Source: Artemia franciscana
Taxonomy: Eukaryota; Arthropoda; Branchiopoda; Anostraca; Artemiidae
Assembly: GCF_032884065.1 (NCBI RefSeq)
Contig: NC_088875.1
Coordinates: 44,625,291-44,689,290 of the forward strand
DNA length: 64,000 bases
Reading direction: 5' to 3'
This document shows positions 57,441 through 64,000 of this stretch, piece after piece. Made by a program: the position numbers and the translations under genes. Every line of letters starts with the position of its first letter. Within the stretch, counting starts at the first letter, position 1. A model generated the notes under the pieces. It worked only from the letters and a program-made list of their open reading frames with translations. It had not been told where the DNA came from and ran no database searches.

Positions 57441-57753
57441 GTTTATTGAACATAGTATGGGCACAGTAAAAGTAAAAAGAGTAAAAGAAAATCTTTAAAA
57501 CAGAAAAGGCTGTGAAAATTCTATCAATAATTTTTTTCTTCAAAAAGACACCAAAAGACTATTCAATGGAGAGACCATGTAGATAGAAGGGTCTTTTCTG
57601 TGAAATAAGTTACACATATGTAGAATCTTGCAATACTTTGCAGTTGTTTCGTTATTTAATGGTAGGAAAGGGACTGATCCCTACCCTTGGAACCATACAA
57701 GGCTCCGTGGCTAAATTCATCTCTTATATTTTCTTCGTGTTTAGGAGTCATAC

Positions 57754-57860
57754 CTGTGCTTCCTTTTTCAAGCGTACAATAGTTTTCTGTTGGTTCTTCG
57801 AAAAGAGATCCCACACTTTTGGCTGGAAGGTTGATTCTATGATCTTCTGATTCATATTGA
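57754..57860 (-). CDS. Candidate internal exon, unidentified protein
   Basis: On the minus strand 'gtctttaccttatttcag' gives an acceptor before 57860, and GCACAG followed by GTATGA gives a consensus donor at 57754. The 107-bp segment is open: QYESEDHRINLPAKSVGSLF and EEPTENYCTLEKGST, with one base at each side of whole codons. It begins two bases into a codon and ends one base into another. So it cannot be spliced directly to the exon at 49805-49991, which starts in phase 0; an intermediate exon or a different gene is required. The protein is not recognised. Confidence 0.55.
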
Positions 57861-58234
57861 CTGAAATAAGGTAAAGACACTAATAAAATATAATAAATAC
57901 ATTTTCACTGAAACGAAGGGGTTGGAAAAGGCTTCTATTGCACTGAAACACTCTAAATTATTATGATTAACTATCAAAAGCTTAACCATAAATATGGAGA
58001 GCGAATGAAAGGGAGAACTTTCCGGAAAAGTCTACAAATCTTTAATGGCAAATGTAAACGAACTTGATTGCAAAAGTTACCATGCAAGCACTTCTCCCAC
58101 TGCCACCGTATATGTAATTTTTAGGCTTTTTTTTATAATATTTTCAATAAACGAAAAGAAGAACCTACTAGATATAAGAAGACAAGTAAAAACTAATTGA
58201 GTTATATAATTTTATAAAGTCTTTTATTTTCTTT

Positions 58235-58580
58235 AAAACCTTTCTCGACTGACTGACCGTATTTCTAACAGTAGTCTGTACGATGTTCAATCACGCTTTC
58301 TACTGTTATAGTAAGAGAAAGGTTGAGATGGCTAGGACACGTTCTGCAGATGAAGGATGACAAATTGCCAAAACTTGTCCTTTTCGGCCAACCGTCTAGA
58401 GCTTAACGGAAAGCAGCTCGCCCTCGATTGGGGTGGGAGGACGTCACAAAGAAAATTATTTAAGGGAAAAATGAACTTCCTGGGAATGTGTAAAGAGGAG
58501 ACTTTGAATAGATTGGGATGGACGAGGAGCGCGCATAGCTTTGTTTGCCTCAGGCGACTTGGTGCTGCGGTGTGTTTTTA
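58235..58580 (+). pseudogene. RTE-like RT C-terminal tail, copy 2
   Basis: Reads LTDRISNSSLYD, then VRERLRWLGHVLQMKDDKLP and KLVLFGQPSRA-stop-RKAARPRLGWEDVTKK. After a frameshift near 58465 it continues as RLGWTRSAHSFVCLRRLGAA with VCF at the end. It aligns block by block with the minus-strand copy at 27770-28190. One stop and one frameshift disable it. Confidence 0.85.
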
Positions 58581-58654
58581 GCAGTAGTAGTATTAGTATT
58601 TATTTTCTTTGCAGAAATAAGTTCTTTCTTCTTTATTTATAGTTTTATAGGAAA

Positions 58655-60265
58655 CGCAATAGCGCTGAATAAGTAAAGAACGATGTTGGCACAATGTATT
58701 ATTTTTTATAAATATTTTATTTTAGACCAGGGCACTTCGTATAGAAGATTATGTCGTATATACTTCGGAAGGGAATCATTGGATTACAAATTGAGAGGGC
58801 CAGTGCCCTTTTTAATAGTCCAAAGTGATTGAAGGGCAAACAGCCCCCCCACGCCCATTATTTCCCCATATACATCCAACCAAAACTGAGATAGCCACTT
58901 TGTTCAGAGTATTTGAAAGATCCGAAAATTATATCTTTGAGGATGCCATACCCCCCCCTCCATAGCCCTCAGGGCAAGGGTTGTAATTTATGCCCTGAGG
59001 CCATATAAAGTTTTTATAAAAAGGGTAGTCGTATAAACTTTGAAGGGGGTTCATTGGATTGGAAATCAAAAGTTCCAGTGGCCTTTTAATTTATGCCCCG
59101 GGGACATGTAAGGTTTATATGGAAGGGACGGTTTAAATAAAGGTTGGATATAATTATTTGCATTTTTCCGTTTTTATTTTTTGTTATTTTTCTCCTCTCC
59201 GTGTTTATTTCCCTTATCTTGTATTATGAATCTTGGTATATATGATTGAAATATTTTTCCCTACATTCGCAGGCCATTGAGCCTTTTGTGGGGTTGTTAA
59301 AAGAGATGTATATATTGATTATGTAATATTAATAAAGTTGAAAAGTTGAAGTATAAACTCTAGAGGAGGCTCATTTGACTTAAAATCGGAAGTTCTAGTT
59401 CCCTTTTAAGAGTCAAAAGTTATGGAAGGCAAATACCACCCCCCGACTATCCTCTTTTCACCAAACACATCTAATTGAAATTGTGAGATATCCATTTTAT
59501 TCAAAATAGTATAAAGAACACATAAAAATACCTCCAGGGTCGTTTTTATAGAATAGGTGGTTCTAAGAACTTCAGATGGGGCTTAAAATTGGAACTTATA
59601 CTGCCATTTTTAAGAGTCAAAACTGATTTGAGAGCAACAATAACCCCCCTCCCCAAACGTCCATCATATCCCCAAACACATCCAATCAAAATTTTGAGAG
59701 AGCAATTTTGTTCAGCGTAGTTGAAGAATCCAGAAATTGTGTCTTTAAGGATGACGACAATTCCAAGCACTGAGGACAAGGGTTGTAAGTTATGCCCTGG
59801 GGGCATATGAGGTTTTTATAGAAAGAATGGCCGTATATAATTCGGAGGGGGCTCATTGGATTGGTAATCATAAATTCTACTGCCTTTTTAAGAGTCAAAG
59901 TGATCAGAGGGCAGCTACTCCCCCACATGGCGTGTTTTCCTGAAATGCGTTTATGTCCAAAATGACAATTTTCCATAGGACATTTGTTGAAAATAGTCCA
60001 AAGATTATATAAGACGGCATTTGAGGTTAATATGAAACATCAGAGCCTGGGAACAAGGGTTGTAAGTTATGCCCCAGGGACATTTAAAGTTTTTATGGAA
60101 GGATTGGTTGTACAAACTTTAGAGGGGGCTCATATGGTTGAAAATTCGATTTTAAGAGTCAAAAGTAATGAAGGGTAACTAGTACCCCCCCCCTCACTAA
60201 CTAAATTTCTTTTGGCTAAATGCATCTCATTGAAATTGTGAAATCGCCATTTTGTTCAAAAGTCC
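58655..60265 (-). repeat. Family C array V (inverted), with terminal motif
   Basis: Starts with the inverted C end ('caatagcgctgaataagtaa', 'cagggcacttcgtatag'). It carries inverted C units with anchors near 58990, 59100, 59790 and 60070, each with 'gagatagccactttgttca'-like and 'gaagggcaaacagcccccc'-like blocks. A non-C interruption (about 59120-59345) ends 'attaataaagttgaaaagtt', possibly a small retrotransposon 3' end. Confidence 0.75.
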
Positions 60266-60282
60266 AAAAACATACAACTATG

Positions 60283-60470
60283 CAGTGCTGCAACAAGTAC
60301 TCCAAATTTTTACTTAAGTATCAAGCATTAAGTACTCATTGTCTTTTTACTTAAATACCAAGTAATAAGTACTTTCCAAATTCTTACTTAAGTATCAAGT
60401 ATCAAATACTTGCCAAAATTGTGCTTAAGTATTACTTCAAGTACTACTTCAAGTATATATTCTATGTATG
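60283..60470. repeat. 'acttaagtatcaagtact' repeat stretch, possible hAT-like end
   Basis: 'cagtgctgcaacaagtactc' is followed by six to seven variants of acttaagtatcaagtact. A CAGTGCTG start with such internal repeats resembles hAT-type ends, but the partner end is not visible because the stretch runs into a TA tract. Confidence 0.5.
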
Positions 60471-60502
60471 TATGTTCTATATATATATTCTATGTATGTA
60501 TG

Positions 60503-60505
<3 letters not shown>

Positions 60506-60589
<84 letters not shown>

Positions 60590-60603
60590 TATATATATAT
60601 ATC
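60506..60603. repeat. (TA)n microsatellite
   Basis: Almost pure TA with a 'tacacata' interruption near 60580. Confidence 0.95.
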
Positions 60604-60876
60604 TGATATCAAGCCCATGCTACCTTTTTGTTAAAGCCATTCTGAAGGCTTTTTAGCCCCTTCCCTTGCCTATAAAATGTCCCCTGTCACTCCTCTCTTG
60701 GAGATCTTAATCAAGAACCAGAATTTCCGTTTTATCGTTTTTAACCGTTTCCCTTGTTTGGCTGGTACACACCCAACGAAGTCCAAAAAATAATCTGAAC
60801 CAATTTTCGACACAACGGCTTGAAAGGAAAAGACTATCAAAACAATTAAGTGCAGTCAAAAAACTCCTGATTGGAT

Positions 60877-61162
<286 letters not shown>

Positions 61163-61870
61163 CTGATATAAAGCCCATGCTACCTTTTTTTAAAGCCATT
61201 CTGAAGGCTTCTTGGCCCCTTCCCTTGTCTAGAAAATGTCGCCTGTCATTCCTCTCTTGGAAATCTTAATCATGAACCAGAATTTTCGTTTTGTCGTTTT
61301 AACCGTTTCCCTTGTTCGGCTGGTACACACCCAATGAATTCCAAGAAAATAATCTTAACCAATTTTCAACACAAAATTGGCTTGCAAGGCTTGCAAGGAA
61401 AAGACTCAAAATATTCAAATGCAGTCAAAAAACTCTTTGGATTAGAAAAACTCATTGGATCAGACATATCACATGACAGGATTAAAACAGTGCACGTAGA
61501 GTTGAACTTCTGGTGATTAGTGTTCAGTCAAATCTGGCATTTTGGAAAAAATACAGGGTTATTCTGAAACATGTGGGAATGATGGAAAAAATATTAAAAA
61601 TATGTTTTTCCCTTGTTTGGCTGGTACACACCCAACGAAGTAAAAAATAATCTGAACCAATTTTCAACACAACCGCTTGAAAGGAAAAGACAATCAAAAC
61701 AATTAAGTGCAGTCAAAAACTCCTGATTGGATCGGACAGATCACATGACAGGATTATAACAATGCACATAGAGTTGAACTTCTGGCGATTAGTGTTCAGT
61801 CAAATCTGGCACGTTAAAAAAAGATACAGGGTTATTCTGAAACATGTCGGAATGGTGAAAAAATATTGAA

Positions 61871-62394
61871 AATAGAAAAATAAACTTTGGATTGACTTTA
61901 AAACAGATAAAAGGTAATAAAGTAGTTCATTCTCCTATTCAATAAGTAAAAACCTTAGCAATAAAAAACTCAAATTTAAAAGTAAAGAGTCAGTTGCAGA
62001 CTTTTTTAATATGAGAAATCAAATCTCAATAAAAAGGAGCAGCGAAAATCCACAGTTTTAGCAGCTAGCTGAAGGTCGCTGGCTCTCAGCGTGCTGAAAG
62101 AAAAGAAGAGTATGAAAATGAATAGTCTTGATTCACACTTTGATGACATGTCTCGCGCTCGGCACCTTTACAAGGAAACTGCCTCAAGTTTTCAAGTTAA
62201 ATTTCAGACGCGCTATGAAAATGTATGGCATCTATATCCTTTGACTGGTTTTCACTCAAGCAAGCCGCATACTGTGTAGTCAATTCAGATGGTCGGTAGA
62301 ACTCCCTAAAAACATATATTATAAAATCACGGGCCTGCAGCAAGCCCGCTGATTCAGACGCATTCCATAAGGCTGGTCAAACTGCAGAACGAGT
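61871..62394. other. No gene recognised
   Basis: An open frame at 62091-62279 has no identifiable domain and no splice context. Confidence 0.35.
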
Positions 62395-63175
62395 GAATGA
62401 ATGAATGAACTTTATTACCCGTAAAAGTATAAAAAGAAGCACAAAGTACGGAGTATTATAAATAAACAAAAACAAAACGATGAACAGCGAGAAAAAATTC
62501 AAACTAACAAAAGACAACATGGACTAATTAACCAGTATCAATTTGGAAAAAAGGCTGCAGAGGGCCGTAAAAGTGAATAAAGTTGATGGTCTTTTTACAT
62601 AAATCATCACTGGAAGACCGAATCCGAGAAGGCATATCTAGTAAACCAAATCAAGCAATTATTTTTCTGTTTCGGTGCCATCTAGGAAGCCGGAGGAGGA
62701 ATTTATAATATCTGAAATAAGCCGCACGTAGAGAATGACGAACTTTCTTACAAAACAGATGAACCGTGCCTGATTAAAACAAAAGAACAGGGGTGCAATA
62801 AGGGTTATAAATCATGTACAAACCGTTGCGGTTGTAACGGCTTTTGTTTGGGGATATTTTTTCGTAAGCGACACGTAGGTTTTTCACGGCTTGATTCACT
62901 AGGGATGAACAGGTAGTGGAAAGTGTTGGACCAAAACATAGATCAAGCCAACTAAATAAAGAAGAACACGGCAGAACTGTAGTCTCAGCAACAAATGGAG
63001 CGACCGCATAAGAGGTATTAAAACAAATAAAAGCGCATTTACACGCATTAACTGGCAGTCCAATCTTAGATAGCTCATTGGTTAATATAGTAAAATTGGA
63101 AAGCAATCCACGGCGAGTCCGGGCAACAAGAAGAACGTCGTCTGCATATGCAACAGAAGACAAACCAATATTACC
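62395..63175 (-). mobile_element. 5'-truncated CR1/L2-like non-LTR retrotransposon
   Basis: On the minus strand the coding end (63175-62528), a 3' UTR of about 130 bp with 'aataaagttcattcattc', and a ttca tetranucleotide tail (about 62396-62410). The coding style matches the element at 18003-20137, but the tail repeat differs, so it is another family of the same clade. Confidence 0.85.
62528..63175 (-). pseudogene. RT palm motif C to C-terminus
   Basis: Reads NIGLSSVAYADDVLLVART (motif C with both Asp), NELSKIGLPVNACKCAFICF and an NLRVAYEKISPN region. After a frameshift near 62775 it continues as VRHSLRAAYFRYYKFLLRLP, RWHRNRKIIA-stop-FGLLDMP, SRIRSSSDDLCKKTINFIHF and YGPLQPFFQIDTG-stop at 62528. 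This is the C-terminal 40 percent of an ORF2 RT. The frameshift and one stop inactivate it, and truncation removed motifs A-B and the endonuclease. Confidence 0.85.
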
Positions 63176-63280
63176 GTAAGAAAGTAAGAACTTACCGTAA
63201 GACTATTACCGTATTACCGTAATATGTTGTAATATTACGTTGTAATATTACGTTGTAATATTACCGTAAGAACTTTTAAG
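63176..63280. repeat. Short imperfect repeats of 'taccgtaag' and 'ttgtaatattacg'
   Basis: 'ttaccgtaagaa'-type words occur four times and 'gttgtaatattacgttgta' overlaps itself three times. The tract lies exactly at the 5' truncation point of the RT copy. Confidence 0.8.
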
Positions 63281-63436
63281 GGGACGCAGGCACAATGCAA
63301 GCACAGATTTAAATACACAAGGAGACAATACGGTAGAAGTTGCAACCTATTTATTTCTAGCAGCAGTTTTCACACCATGAAGTGGCAAAAACCATGAGAC
63401 TAAGATGGAAATCTCCTGAGAAAAAAGGAATAAAAC

Positions 63437-64000
63437 AAGAGCTAACAGCTCATATGGCACATGTGACGAGGTCAGATGAGCCAAGAGCTCATATGGCATG
63501 AAGTTATAAGAATCAATAGATTAATTTAAAAGAAAAATCAGAGGCTTAATGCCGGTCGGGATTTCAAATAATAGCTCTGAGACACAAGGTCCTTTTAAAT
63601 ATCAAAATTCATTAAGATCCGATCACCCAGTTACAAGTTAAGAATATCTCATTTTTTCTAATTTTTCCTCTCCCTTCAGCTCCTCCCCCCCAGATGGTCG
63701 AATCAGGGAAAACAACTTTATCAAGTCAATTTGTGCAGGTCACTGACACGCTTACCAATTTTCATCGTCCTAGCACGTCCAGAAGTACCGAACTCGCCAA
63801 AGCACTGGACCCCCTAACTTCCCCAAAGAGAGTGGATCCAGTCCGGTTTCGTCAATCACGTATCTACGAAACTTGCTTATTCTACCCACCAAGTTTTATC
63901 CCGATCTCTCCACTCTAACCGTTTTCCAAGATTTCCGGTTTCCCCCTCCAACTCTCCCCCAATATCACCAGAACTGGTTGGGGTTTAAAATGAGAGCTCT
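63437..64000 (+). mobile_element. Family A repeat, copy A3 (runs off the window)
   Basis: 'acaagagctaacagctcata', 'cagaggcttaatgccggtcg' and 'ttcattaagatccgatcacc' occur in the order of A1. The second internal unit begins at about 63975 and is cut by the window end. Confidence 0.85.

Noticed and set aside
49805..57860. Direct splicing of the exon at 57754-57860 to that at 49805-49991
   Set aside because: Phases do not match and the forced frame runs into a stop, so an intermediate exon or a separate gene is needed.

Overview
The window reads as a repeat-saturated, AT-rich invertebrate nuclear genome, most likely an arthropod. GT-AG split exons are visible, there are no operons or ribosome binding sites, and the recognisable coding matter is mostly decayed transposon protein. 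The dominant repeat families resemble my recollection of branchiopod crustacean (Artemia-like) repeats. That is an impression, not a demonstrated assignment. No tRNA, rRNA or CRISPR array was seen, and no complete host gene.

Host gene traces are few and all on the minus strand: candidate exons at 57754-57860, 49805-49991, 46001-46206 and 3904-3985. The 49805-49991 and 46001-46206 exons join in phase, which suggests one gene whose introns are tens of kilobases of transposons. The 3904-3985 exon has two decayed duplicates at 2011-2069 and 2471-2530.

Coding transposon remains are: RTE-like reverse transcriptase (RT) tails (1474-1929, 27770-28190, 55945-56755, 58235-58580); CR1/L2-like non-LTR elements (18003-20137, with gag, endonuclease and RT, and 62395-63175); an unassigned non-LTR 3' half (32850-34140); a pogo/Tigger-type transposase (5250-6640); and a Helitron helicase end (47502-47696) beside an intact Helitron 3' terminus (48072).

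Non-coding repeat families fill the rest. Family B (about 1.7 kb, two palindromic modules) is at 8325-8940, 12226-13983, 21535-23249, 30222-34896 and 51540-53228. Family C (units of roughly 230-470 bp) is arrayed at 9790-12150, 14930-18000, 20138-20940, 28190-29290 and 58655-60265. B and C share a core sequence. Family A is at 2812-3720, 32157-34186 and 63437-64000. Family D foldbacks are at 14020-14695, with single arms at 9010-9330 and 36962-37200.

The region 30.2-34.9 kb shows three-level nesting: a retrotransposon inside an A element inside a B element. Region 34.9-38 kb holds a 2-kb inverted-repeat element, a foldback and a 306-bp MITE with an internally provable empty site. Region 40.8-46.1 kb is tandem arrays (61 bp x8, 177 bp x4, about 0.5 kb x4).

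The most notable object is at 4823-5123: a perfect 114-bp inverted repeat flanked by an 11-bp direct repeat. Each arm carries a hammerhead-ribozyme-like core, as in the pseudo-LTRs of Penelope-like elements.
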